Shown piece after piece: positions 42,385 through 50,733 of a DNA stretch of 64,000 nucleotides. Under the pieces are notes generated by a model, which was not told the DNA's origin, did no database searches, and was given only the letters and a program-made list of their open reading frames with translations. Within the stretch, counting starts at the first letter, position 1. Each line of letters opens with the position of its first letter. This DNA comes from UBA3064 sp023258775 (GTDB lineage Bacteria; Pseudomonadota; Gammaproteobacteria; Burkholderiales; Burkholderiaceae_E), in the NCBI GenBank assembly GCA_044355655.1, contig JBIKXS010000002.1, forward strand, positions 124,001 through 188,000, read 5' to 3'. Made by a program: the position numbers and the translations under genes.

Positions 42385-43945
42385 AGCCTCGCGCTTACGT
42401 CTCCAGGGCATCAGTAAGTCCTACGGGAACTTACGTGCTAATGATAAGATCGATTTTGATCTGAAACCTGGAAGTATTCACGCTGTGCTTGGGGAGAATG
42501 GCGCAGGTAAGTCAACCTTAATGAAGTTGATTTTCGGCTTGCTTCAAGCCGATGAAGGCGACATGTTTTTTGATGGCAGAAGGGTAAGCTGGCAAAGCCC
42601 GGAGCAAGCGCGCGCAGCAGGTATTGCGATGGTGTTCCAACATTTCGCCTTATTTGAATCCTTAAGCGTTGCAGAAAATGTCTGGCTTGGTCTGGCAAAG
42701 ACATGGACACTGCCTGCTGTGTCTGAAGCGCTTCGAGAGCTTGGGCGGCATTATGGGCTAGTGGTCGATCCAAACGCGATGGTTCATCGCCTAAGTGTTG
42801 GTGAGCGCCAAAGGGTGGAGATCGCGCGAGGTTTGCTTGCCAAGCCACGTGTGATGATTCTGGATGAACCAACCTCGGTCTTAGCGCCTCAGGCCGCGCG
42901 AGCCCTATTTACGATGCTACGCACCTTGGCCTCTGAGGGATGTAGCATCATTTATATAAGCCATAAGCTTCACGAAATCCGTGAGCTTTGCGATGAATGT
43001 ACGGTTTTGCGGCATGGCAAAGTAACTGGAAGGGTTGATCCTCGTCAATGTAATGACGAACAACTCAGCGCATTGATGATCGGAAGCGCGCCACCGCCCT
43101 TGGTCCGGGCTAGTGTCAGTTTGTCCGAAGTAGTCATGAAAGTAGAAAATTTCACGGTTCCAGCGCTTGATGATTCAAGTGAAACTTTGAACGATGTAAA
43201 TCTTAGTTTGATGTCCGGTGAAATTCTTGGTATCGCTGGCGTTTCAGGTAACGGTCAGGGGCTATTGCTTGATGCACTTTCTGGCGAATGGTGCGATGAC
43301 ACAAGACGAGAGCGCCAAGTGAAGGGCGCAATTCGATTTCAAGGTCGAGCGATCGAAGCATTCGGTGTACAGCAGCGACGTCGATTGGGGATTATGGCGG
43401 TACCTGCTGAGCGTTTAGGCCGTGCAAGCGTGCCCGAGTTGAGCCTGGCTGACAATATGTTCCTGTTGGATCAAGGTAATGATTGGCGAATTGACCGCCC
43501 AAGACTTCGTCGTGCGGCCGCCAGTGTGATCGAAGCGCAATCGGTTAAAGCGCTCGGCCCGCAGGCGCTCGCTAGCGATCTGTCGGGGGGCAACCTGCAA
43601 AAGTTCATTATGGGAAGAGCCCTGCAGGCCGAGCCTCAAGTGTTATTGGTGAGTCAGCCCACCTGGGGTGTGGATGTTGGCGCCAGCGCGCAAATCCGAC
43701 AGCAGCTTCTTGCGCACCGGGACGAAGGAGCAGCTATTTTGGTGATTTCAGAAGAACTCGATGAACTGTTTCAAATCGCAGACCGCATCCAGGTTATGTA
43801 TGCAGGGAAGCTTTCCCCAGCCATTGCCAGGCAGGATGCGAGCGTTGAGTTGATCGGTCTGTGGATGGGCGGGGCTTGGAGCGCTAGCTCCCAATCAAGC
43901 GAGAATGTCTTGATGGGCACTGCGGCGCTTGAGCTGTCAAAGTAG
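42377..43945 (+). CDS. Purine/nucleoside ABC transporter ATP-binding protein (two ATPase domains)
   Basis: This 522-residue protein has two tandem ATPase domains as in the NupA/YufO/RbsA group. The first has Walker A 'GENGAGKSTLMKLIFG', signature 'LSVGERQRVEIARGL' and Walker B 'VMILDEPTSVL'. The second has a degenerate Walker A ('GVSGNGQGLLLDAL'), signature 'LSGGNLQKFIMGRAL' and 'VLLVSQPTWGVDVGA', where Glu is replaced, the usual pattern in this subfamily. It overlaps uraD-allC by eight bases and leads a four-gene importer. Confidence 0.93.
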   Translation: MTEASRLRLQGISKSYGNLRANDKIDFDLKPGSIHAVLGENGAGKSTLMKLIFGLLQADEGDMFFDGRRVSWQSPEQARAAGIAMVFQHFALFESLSVAENVWLGLAKTWTLPAVSEALRELGRHYGLVVDPNAMVHRLSVGERQRVEIARGLLAKPRVMILDEPTSVLAPQAARALFTMLRTLASEGCSIIYISHKLHEIRELCDECTVLRHGKVTGRVDPRQCNDEQLSALMIGSAPPPLVRASVSLSEVVMKVENFTVPALDDSSETLNDVNLSLMSGEILGIAGVSGNGQGLLLDALSGEWCDDTRRERQVKGAIRFQGRAIEAFGVQQRRRLGIMAVPAERLGRASVPELSLADNMFLLDQGNDWRIDRPRLRRAAASVIEAQSVKALGPQALASDLSGGNLQKFIMGRALQAEPQVLLVSQPTWGVDVGASAQIRQQLLAHRDEGAAILVISEELDELFQIADRIQVMYAGKLSPAIARQDASVELIGLWMGGAWSASSQSSENVLMGTAALELSK

Positions 43946-43975
43946 TTCGGGCGCACAAGCGATACTTCCCTAGCC

Positions 43976-45073
43976 ATGATTGTTCTGGAAAAGAGACAGC
44001 ATCCAAGTCCCTGGATGACTTACCTGTCGCCGGTCATCTCGATCGTCTTGACCTTTTTAATTGCTTCCTTCGTGGTCAGCGCGATGGGGAAAGATCCGAT
44101 TAAGGTTTTATCGTTATTTACGCTAGAGCCGTTGAGCGGGAAGCGTGCGATAGGCGAGGTCATGCTCAAGGCGACGCCACTCATACTTTGCAGTTTGGGT
44201 TTAGCCTTTTGTTTTCGTTCGAATGTGTGGAACATCGGGGCGGAAGGTCAGTTCTTGCTTGGTGCTATCGGGGCAGGGGGTATGGCCATGTGGCTTACCG
44301 AAGCCGGCGTTGCAGGGTCTGGCTGGCTTTGGATTAGCCTTGCGCTTTTGCTTGGCGCATTTGCCGGTGCATGTTGGGCTGCGATCACTGCCTGGCTCCG
44401 TGATAGGGCTAATGCTAATGAGATATTGGTTAGCCTTATGCTTGTTTATGTGGCGAATCTTTTGCTCAGTTATCTTGTTTTTGGACCTTGGAAAGATCCA
44501 AAGGGTTGGAATTTTCCGCAGACCCTGAGATTTGCCGACAGTTTGAGTATCGGTAGGCTTGGCACAGGGATGAGAGTGCACTGGGGCTTTGTCATTGCGT
44601 TGATCAGTGCTGCTGCAATGTTATGGCTTATGTTTTTTACAAGTTTGGGTGCGCGTCTTCGGGTTGGCGGTCTTGCACCTGGCGCAGCGCGGTTTGCGGG
44701 TTTTTCCTCGCGTGAATCGCTTTGGACGGTCTTGCTCTGTTCAGGAGCTTTTGCAGGGTTGGCCGGCGCCATGGAAGTTCTTGGCCCGATGGGCCAACTC
44801 ACACCCCATGTTTCGACGGGTTATGGTTTCACGGCGATCATCGTCGCTTTTATTGCGCGACTCAATCCGCTCGCATGTATCTTGGCGAGTTTTTTGCTTT
44901 CAATGTTAATGATCGGCGGGGAGTTGGCTCAGTCCAGGGTTGGACTGCCTGCGTCAGTGTCCAGTATGTTTCAAGGCGCTCTATTAATGATGTTGTTAAT
45001 GGTAGATAGTTTTATTAACTATAGGCTACGCTGGCGCCCTGGGGCGGCGAAAGGTCTTAAACGAGATGCATGA
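43976..45073 (+). CDS. ABC permease, BMP-type nucleoside importer (subunit 1)
   Basis: This 365-residue permease of the BPD_transp_2 family has about ten helices. 'IGEVMLKATPLILCSLGLAFCFRSNVWNIGAEGQFLLGA' region and 'LRDRANANEILVSLMLVYVANLLL' are typical of NupB/YufP. It works with the ATPase upstream and the smaller permease downstream, whose gene it overlaps by eight bases. Confidence 0.92.
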   Translation: MIVLEKRQHPSPWMTYLSPVISIVLTFLIASFVVSAMGKDPIKVLSLFTLEPLSGKRAIGEVMLKATPLILCSLGLAFCFRSNVWNIGAEGQFLLGAIGAGGMAMWLTEAGVAGSGWLWISLALLLGAFAGACWAAITAWLRDRANANEILVSLMLVYVANLLLSYLVFGPWKDPKGWNFPQTLRFADSLSIGRLGTGMRVHWGFVIALISAAAMLWLMFFTSLGARLRVGGLAPGAARFAGFSSRESLWTVLLCSGAFAGLAGAMEVLGPMGQLTPHVSTGYGFTAIIVAFIARLNPLACILASFLLSMLMIGGELAQSRVGLPASVSSMFQGALLMMLLMVDSFINYRLRWRPGAAKGLKRDA

Positions 45074-45983
45074 ACTCGCGCTCTTGATTGCGGCTGGAAT
45101 TGCCTCCGGCACACCCTTATTGCTTGCTGGCCTGGGTCTATTGCTTAATGAGCGCGCAGGCGTCGTCAATCTTGGCGCTGAGGGACTTATGCTCATTGCT
45201 GCCGTGGCAGGATTTGGTATTGCCTTTTATACAGGACAGACATGGCTTGCACTCTTGGGCGGCGCTTTAGCCGCGGCAGTCTTTTCTGCGTTGCTCGCAT
45301 GGATGGTCGTTTATCTCAATACGAATCAGTACGCGAGCGGGCTAGCGCTTAGTCTGTTCGGCGCAGGGATTAGTGCTTTTGTAGGCGCCGCCCTGGTTGG
45401 CAAAAAGCTAGAGATTGAAACAAGCGAGAAGCTTCCTTTCTTGGGCGATTTGCCTTTCTTCGGCCCAGCGCTTTTTCAACAACATACGATGGTTTATATC
45501 GCAGTGGCTTTGTGTTTCGGCATGGTTTTTTTTCTTTACCACACAAAAACAGGTCGCCTGCTGCGCGGTATCGGAGAATCACCGGCCTCTGCCCATGCCT
45601 TGGGCTATCCCGTTCAGCGGATTCGTTGGTTATCGCTTGTGATCGGGGGCGCTTTTTGCGGCCTTGCTGGCGCCTATTTGTCAGTGATTTATGCACCGCT
45701 TTGGGTCGAGGGCATGGTGGCCGGCAGAGGTTGGATTGCGCTGGCGCTCACTGTGTTTGCAACCTGGCGCCCCTGGCGAGTGCTCATGGGTGCTTATCTT
45801 TTTGGGAGTGTGACCATGCTTCAGTTACATTTACAAGCCATTGGGATTGAGATTCCCACACAATTCATGTCAATGCTCCCCTATGTTGCCACCATCATTG
45901 TGCTTGCGCTGATTTCGCGCAATCCGCACTGGATCCGCGCAAATATGCCGGCCTCGTTGGGCAAACCTTTTCATCCTGGCTAA
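45066..45983 (+). CDS. ABC permease, BMP-type nucleoside importer (subunit 2)
   Basis: This 305-residue permease has about eight to nine helices with the NupC/YufQ-type motif 'LLLAGLGLLLNERAGVVNLGAEGLMLIAA' and 'FLYHTKTGRLLRGIGESPASAHALGYPV'. With the 365-residue partner it forms the membrane channel of a purine or nucleoside importer. Confidence 0.92.
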   Translation: MHELALLIAAGIASGTPLLLAGLGLLLNERAGVVNLGAEGLMLIAAVAGFGIAFYTGQTWLALLGGALAAAVFSALLAWMVVYLNTNQYASGLALSLFGAGISAFVGAALVGKKLEIETSEKLPFLGDLPFFGPALFQQHTMVYIAVALCFGMVFFLYHTKTGRLLRGIGESPASAHALGYPVQRIRWLSLVIGGAFCGLAGAYLSVIYAPLWVEGMVAGRGWIALALTVFATWRPWRVLMGAYLFGSVTMLQLHLQAIGIEIPTQFMSMLPYVATIIVLALISRNPHWIRANMPASLGKPFHPG

Positions 45984-46049
45984 GTCCGACGATGGTGATG
46001 GCATCATGTACACCTCTTGCTTAAATTAATTCAATACGAAGGAGTCTTT

Positions 46050-47204
46050 ATGAAGTCTACGTCCAAGCGCTTATGGATGCGTGCTGGTTTTGCGGTGTTT
46101 GCGTTTTCTGCAGGCACGCTCATGGTTTCTTGTGGCAAGAAAGAGGAACCGAAGGAAGCTGCTAAGGAGGCACCCAAGGCCGAAGCGCCGAAACCCGAGC
46201 CCTTGAAGGTAGGCTTTATTTACGTGGGACCAGTGGGTGATGCAGGTTGGACTTTCGCGCACGACACCGCGCGCAAAGCCATTGAAGAAAAGTTTGGAGA
46301 AAAAATAAAAACTAGTTTTGTTGAAAAAGTGCCCGAGGGTGCCGATGCGGAGCGTGTCATCCGCGATTTGGTTGCACAGGGAAATAAGCTTGTTTTTGCA
46401 ACCTCCTTCGGCTACGGCGACGCGATGGAGAAGGTCGCTAAGGATCATCCTGAGGTGAAGTTTGAACATGCAACAGGTTATAAAACTGCCGATAATCTTC
46501 GGGTTTATGAAGGTCGGTTTTATGAAGATGCTTACCTTGCCGGCGTGATTGCAGGCAAGATGACTAAGAGCAACATTCTCGGTTTTGTCGGTTCCTTCCC
46601 GATTCCTGAAGTTTTGAGAAACATCAATGCCTACACCTTGGGCGCACAAAGCGTTAACCCTAAGATTCGCACCAAAGTTGTGTGGGTCAACACCTGGTTT
46701 GATCCACCCAAGGAGAGTGAAGCTGCTCAGTCGCTGATCAATCAAAAGGCCGATGTACTTTTGCAAAACACCGATTCGACTGCGGTGCTTCAAACGGCTG
46801 AAAAGAATGGCAAGTTTGCTTTCGGTTGGGACAGCGATATGAGCGGCTTCGCGCCCAAGGCGCATCTTGCCTCTGCGGTGCTGACCTGGGCGCCTTATTA
46901 CGAGAAGGCGGTTAATGATGTTTTGAATAACAGTTGGAAGACAGAAGTCACTAAGTGGGGAACCAAAGAAGGCATGAACGATCTGATTAAGATCAACGAT
47001 GCTGTACCCGAGGACGTGCGCAAGAAGATCGACGAACTGAAGGCTGGTTTGAAAGATGGAACTTTTGCAGTGTTCAAAGGTCCGATCAGCGATAACGCTG
47101 GCAAAGTTGTGCTCCCAAAGGATGAAGTTGCCGACGACGCCTGGAAGGGAAAGATCAACTTTTTCGTGAAGGGTGTTGAAGGTAAGGTTCCAAGCGGTAA
47201 GTAG
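46050..47204 (+). CDS. BMP family substrate-binding lipoprotein
   Basis: This 384-residue protein has a lipobox ('LMVSC'), a Lys/Glu/Ala/Pro linker ('KKEEPKEAAKEAPKAEAPKP') and a BMP/PnrA domain starting 'LKVGFIYVGPVGDAGWTFAHDTA', followed by 'NTDSTAVLQTAEKNGKFAFGWDSDM'. BMP proteins bind purine nucleosides or free purines, which fits the enzymes upstream. AAGGAG lies seven bases before ATG 46050, preferred over 46017. It is the receptor of the 42377-45983 importer. Confidence 0.93.
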   Translation: MKSTSKRLWMRAGFAVFAFSAGTLMVSCGKKEEPKEAAKEAPKAEAPKPEPLKVGFIYVGPVGDAGWTFAHDTARKAIEEKFGEKIKTSFVEKVPEGADAERVIRDLVAQGNKLVFATSFGYGDAMEKVAKDHPEVKFEHATGYKTADNLRVYEGRFYEDAYLAGVIAGKMTKSNILGFVGSFPIPEVLRNINAYTLGAQSVNPKIRTKVVWVNTWFDPPKESEAAQSLINQKADVLLQNTDSTAVLQTAEKNGKFAFGWDSDMSGFAPKAHLASAVLTWAPYYEKAVNDVLNNSWKTEVTKWGTKEGMNDLIKINDAVPEDVRKKIDELKAGLKDGTFAVFKGPISDNAGKVVLPKDEVADDAWKGKINFFVKGVEGKVPSGK

Positions 47205-47227
47205 GCCTTACAGCATGCGTTCAATGA

Positions 47228-48202
47228 TTGACATTGGTGAGTGAGCAGAAGTCAGCAGCATGGAAGTACTGGCACCCGGTTTGGCGTGCTGACCGTCTGG
47301 CGCCGGGTGAGGTTGTTTCGCTCGTACTCTTGAATGAGCGACTTGTTTTATGGCGAGACCAAGAACAAGGGCAGTTTCAAGCAGCAGTTGATCGTTGTCC
47401 GCATCGCGGGGCCGCGCTTTCGCTCGGCCGCGTTGAGGCCGGTCAGCTTCGCTGCGCCTACCATGGCTGGTGTTTTGACCGTCAGGGACAATGCACATCG
47501 GTACCTGCTCTAGCTGGCTTTAAGCCACCTTCGTCCTATCGTTTAGACTGTTATAAGGTTCGGCTTGAGTACGGTTTAATTTGGATTGCCAGAGGCGATG
47601 CGACACTGCCACTTTTTGAGGCCGAACATGATTCATCGAGGCGGCATCTACTTTGCGGTCCTTATGCGGTCAATGCATCGGCACCGCGGATTGTTGAAAA
47701 CTTTCTTGATATGGGGCACTTTGCCTTTGTCCATGAGCACTCGCTAGGTCATCGTGAGCACTGCGAAGTACGGGATTACGTCGTGGGCCTTGATGCCCGT
47801 GGACTGGTTATTGAAAACGCGCTGGCTTGGCAACCGAAGGCAAGTGTCAATGCGAATGAAGGAACACTTGTTTCGTATCGCTATGAGGTGAGAGCGCCTT
47901 TTCAAGCCGCGCTGTACAAAAGCGTAACAAAAGATGGTATCGCTTTGTTTATCTGTCCCCATGAACCAGAACGTTCGACGGTTTGGTTCCGTATGGCCCT
48001 AGTCGATCATGAATCAAGCGATGAGTCCTTGATCGCTTTTCAGGATCGGATCTTTGCGCAAGATCTTCCAATTCTGGAATCCCAATGGCCAAAGTGTCTG
48101 CCGCTTGAGCATGGCATGGAATTACATTGTGCTGCTGACAAGGCTTCGGTGGCCTATCGCCGTTATCTCCGTGAACAATCAATTTGTTTTGGCACGGTTT
48201 AG
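47228..48202 (+). CDS. Rieske-type ring-hydroxylating/demethylating oxygenase, alpha subunit
   Basis: This 324-residue oxygenase has a Rieske [2Fe-2S] domain (Cys57/His59 in 'CPHRG', Cys76/His79 in 'CAYHGW') and a mononuclear-iron domain with the ligand motif 'VENFLDMGHFAFVHEHSLG'. The short, single-subunit form resembles the VanA/NdmA type O- or N-demethylases. The start is a TTG at 47228 or GTG at 47237. It lies 23 bp after the purine receptor gene, so a modified purine (for example a methylxanthine) is a reasonable guess, not shown. No ferredoxin reductase gene is adjacent. Confidence 0.88.
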   Translation: MTLVSEQKSAAWKYWHPVWRADRLAPGEVVSLVLLNERLVLWRDQEQGQFQAAVDRCPHRGAALSLGRVEAGQLRCAYHGWCFDRQGQCTSVPALAGFKPPSSYRLDCYKVRLEYGLIWIARGDATLPLFEAEHDSSRRHLLCGPYAVNASAPRIVENFLDMGHFAFVHEHSLGHREHCEVRDYVVGLDARGLVIENALAWQPKASVNANEGTLVSYRYEVRAPFQAALYKSVTKDGIALFICPHEPERSTVWFRMALVDHESSDESLIAFQDRIFAQDLPILESQWPKCLPLEHGMELHCAADKASVAYRRYLREQSICFGTV

Positions 48203-48308
48203 TTTGGCAAACATCTGTCCACTGTTTGGTATTTTTTTTAGGAAAACGGTTCGCGCTCAATAGCGAATGAGCGACCCGATTCACGTTGACTAAAGTTAAC
48301 CACTTCAC

Positions 48309-49571
48309 TTGAAGCTTAGCGAAACGCAGCGGCGCATCTTAATTTGGATGTGCTTATTTATAGGCGTTAACCAATTCGGATTTGGCGCCTTAATCCCGGT
48401 TTTACCACTTTACGCCGAAGCCTTCGGGGTGCCGGCTTATGCGGTTGGATTGACCATTGCCATCTATGGCTTAGCGCGCATGTTCTCTGCCCCGATTGCT
48501 GGGAGGCTTGCCGATGCACGAGGCCGGCGTTTAGCCATGGCGGCGGGCGGCGCTTTGTGTACGCTGGGAAATCTTTGGTGTGGTCTTGCCAGTGGATTTC
48601 CCGAGTTTGTGTTGGGGCGCTTTATTGCTGGACTTGGTGCAGGTTGGGTGCAAGCTGTCGGTCTGATTGTGCTGGCCGATATAAGCGAACCGCAGCAACG
48701 CGGACGTATGATGGCAATTTATCAGGGCAGTTTTCTTTTTGCGGTGGGTATCGGCCCATTGCCCGGCGGTTGGTTAGCACAAGTATCGGGTCTTGCAACG
48801 CCGTTTATTGCCTATGCCTGTGCTTCAATGTTAGCCGGTCTCATGGCCTGGTTCGTGGTGGAAGAGACGGGAACAATGGGTCAGCGCTCAGTTGACCGGG
48901 GGGCTCAGGATGCAGGCTTGTCTGCGTCTACCTCAGGCGCCGTGAGCTTTTACTCGCAGATCAAGAGCTTACTTGGCAATCGCGGCTTTGCTCTGATTTG
49001 TCTTATTGGCATGGCCAATGCAGTGGTAAGAACCGGTGGTTTATTTCATATCGTTCCAGTACTTGCAGTCAGTAAGCTCCAATTGGGTCCCGGCGAAGTA
49101 GGACTATTTCTTGCGATGGGCAGTGTCTTGGGTCTTGTGGCGAGTTACCCAACAGGCTACCTGGCCGATCGTTTTGGACGCAAACCACTCATTGTTCCTT
49201 CGGCCCTTATCACTGCGCTGTCGTTTGTATGTTTTTATTGGGCATCGAGCGGGACCTGGTTCGCGTTCGCTTGTGCGCTTTGGGGTATCGCGGTGGCAGT
49301 CAATGGTGCTGCGCCTGCCGCATACGCGGCCGACCATGCAATGCCGGGGATGAATGCGGCCGCAATGTCAACCTATCGAATGCTTTCCGATGTGGGCTAT
49401 GTCATTGGACCCATTGCGCTTGGTCTGGTTGTTGACTATTTCGGAAGCGGTGTTGGCCTACTGAGCGCTGCAGCGCTCATCGCAGGTGTTGGACTTGTTT
49501 TTGCCTTTGCTGCGCCAGAGAGTCTTCCCCAAAAAAACAGGGAAAAACAATGGCGTGATCAAGGATCCTAG
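48309..49571 (+). CDS. MFS transporter
   Basis: This 420-residue transporter has 12 predicted helices, with the MFS A-motif 'GRLADARGRRLAMAAGG' between helices 2 and 3 and a repeat of it in the second half ('GYLADRFGRKPLIVPSA'). The start appears to be TTG at 48309 (MKLSETQRRILIWMCLF). Drug/metabolite efflux or uptake cannot be distinguished; its place after the Rieske gene suggests it carries that enzyme's substrate or product. The stop overlaps the convergent acetyltransferase by four bases. Confidence 0.9.
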   Translation: MKLSETQRRILIWMCLFIGVNQFGFGALIPVLPLYAEAFGVPAYAVGLTIAIYGLARMFSAPIAGRLADARGRRLAMAAGGALCTLGNLWCGLASGFPEFVLGRFIAGLGAGWVQAVGLIVLADISEPQQRGRMMAIYQGSFLFAVGIGPLPGGWLAQVSGLATPFIAYACASMLAGLMAWFVVEETGTMGQRSVDRGAQDAGLSASTSGAVSFYSQIKSLLGNRGFALICLIGMANAVVRTGGLFHIVPVLAVSKLQLGPGEVGLFLAMGSVLGLVASYPTGYLADRFGRKPLIVPSALITALSFVCFYWASSGTWFAFACALWGIAVAVNGAAPAAYAADHAMPGMNAAAMSTYRMLSDVGYVIGPIALGLVVDYFGSGVGLLSAAALIAGVGLVFAFAAPESLPQKNREKQWRDQGS

Positions 49572-50056
49572 CTTTGGGACATCAAGAAACGTTGTCTCGA
49601 GATTGCCCATAGCTGCATGTCGACTGGTTCACCGTGAAGAAGGTTCTTAGCCTCTTGCAAGCCCTCATGTCGAAAGCCAAGTCTTTGTAGTAAGCGCTGA
49701 GAACGATCGTTCTGTATCCCGACATCGGCCCGCACGCGCTGTGCGAGTCCATTCTTGAAGAGATGGTTCAAAACCATACTGAGTGCTTCGTGCATGAGAC
49801 CACGTCCCCAAAAGCTTCGGGCAAGACTGTAGCCGACACCCCATTCAATCCAGGGACTCGTCTGAGGTTTCAAGGGGTAGGTTTCGACTTCGCCGATAAA
49901 GCGGTCGTTTTCGGAAAGCCGAATGGTCCACTTGTAAAACAAGCCAGACGTATTCATTAATGCGAATCTTTCGAGCGATTGTGATAAGCCCTCAAGATCC
50001 CGGGTTGCTTCAATGCCAGCTGCGCTGGCAAAGTCTTCGTCTTGCCACATTGACAT
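49568..50056 (-). CDS. GNAT acetyltransferase (RimJ/RimL-like), start uncertain
   Basis: From the first ATG (50056) the protein has 162 residues with GNAT features: 'WIEWGVGYSLARSFWGRGLMHEAL' (acetyl-CoA loop) and 'DVGIQNDRSQRLLQRLGFRHEG'. The family's first strand lies upstream of that ATG: the frame stays open and reads 'LWGKRVQLKAVEAKDACDF' (bases about 50057-50113), an expected GNAT N-terminus. No ATG, GTG, TTG or CTG occurs in frame between 50057 and a TTG at 50225-50227, which lies inside the next gene. So the true start is non-canonical (an ATA at 50141-50143 follows the upstream stop) or far upstream, or a frameshift is present. Confidence 0.85.
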   Translation of the reverse strand: MSMWQDEDFASAAGIEATRDLEGLSQSLERFALMNTSGLFYKWTIRLSENDRFIGEVETYPLKPQTSPWIEWGVGYSLARSFWGRGLMHEALSMVLNHLFKNGLAQRVRADVGIQNDRSQRLLQRLGFRHEGLQEAKNLLHGEPVDMQLWAISRQRFLMSQS

Positions 50057-50145
50057 GAAATCGCAAGCGTCCTTGGCTTCAACGGCCTTGAGCTGTACTC
50101 GCTTGCCCCAAAGTGGTGGACAGCTGTGTGCTTGTGGGCTTATGA

Positions 50146-50346
50146 CTAACGACTCAAGAGATTCTTGCGATAAGCTTCGCGAACTTGCGCGAGTTCGCGG
50201 TTGAGCCTTGCACGCTGAGTCTTTGCAACGCTGGGATTGGATAACTCGGCGATCAATGCCTTCATTCGGACACCGAGTTCGTTGGCGGTCGGGTCCTCCT
50301 GCCCTGATCGAAGGGCAATCATTAATGCGTCCGTGAAATCGTTCAT
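50146..50346 (-). CDS. Small conserved-type hypothetical protein (66 aa)
   Basis: This frame encodes 66 residues, mainly charged and helical ('MNDFTDALMIALRSGQEDP', 'KTQRARLNRELAQVREAYRK'). I do not recognise a domain. It starts with ATG, reads towards the acetyltransferase gene and ends just upstream of that gene's conserved coding region, so the two may be translationally coupled. Confidence 0.55.
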   Translation of the reverse strand: MNDFTDALMIALRSGQEDPTANELGVRMKALIAELSNPSVAKTQRARLNRELAQVREAYRKNLLSR

Positions 50347-50733
50347 GGGTAGGTATACGGAAATATTTCAGAAAACGCTTAACGAAAAAAAGTTTAGCCC
50401 TTTGAGCAATTTTTTTTCAGTGATCGGATGCTCGCTCCTTGAAAAATGATGTTGCGTGATCAGCGCTTGGCCTGGGTCGATGAGTGAGCAAATATTTCGC
50501 GTGGCCAATTGGACGCAAACCTATGTTTACGCGGGTCGTCGCGAGCTTTTCATCCCTTGTTTACGCGTGGTTGGCAAGGTTTTTCTTGTTGGCGACACGC
50601 CATAAAAACTGAGGAAGACTTGCCGATCGAGCCACAAAAACATCCGTTCGTCGAATTCGAAGGGCATTTTGTCTGACATCAGGCCTGTGTTTCAGTAGAT
50701 TCCCTAGTCCGTTACAGCAAAAGGAATTCTGGC
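50347..50733. other. 387 bp divergent intergenic region
   Basis: No gene is recognisable between the minus-strand small gene and the lytic transglycosylase. The half next to the small gene is AT-rich with A and T runs (around 50388-50420) and probably contains promoters. Open frames here lack ribosome sites and family features. Confidence 0.45.

Noticed and set aside
43130..43945. Pseudogenised second ATPase domain
   Set aside because: The degenerate Walker A and altered Walker B are the normal pattern for the second domain in NupA/RbsA-type proteins.
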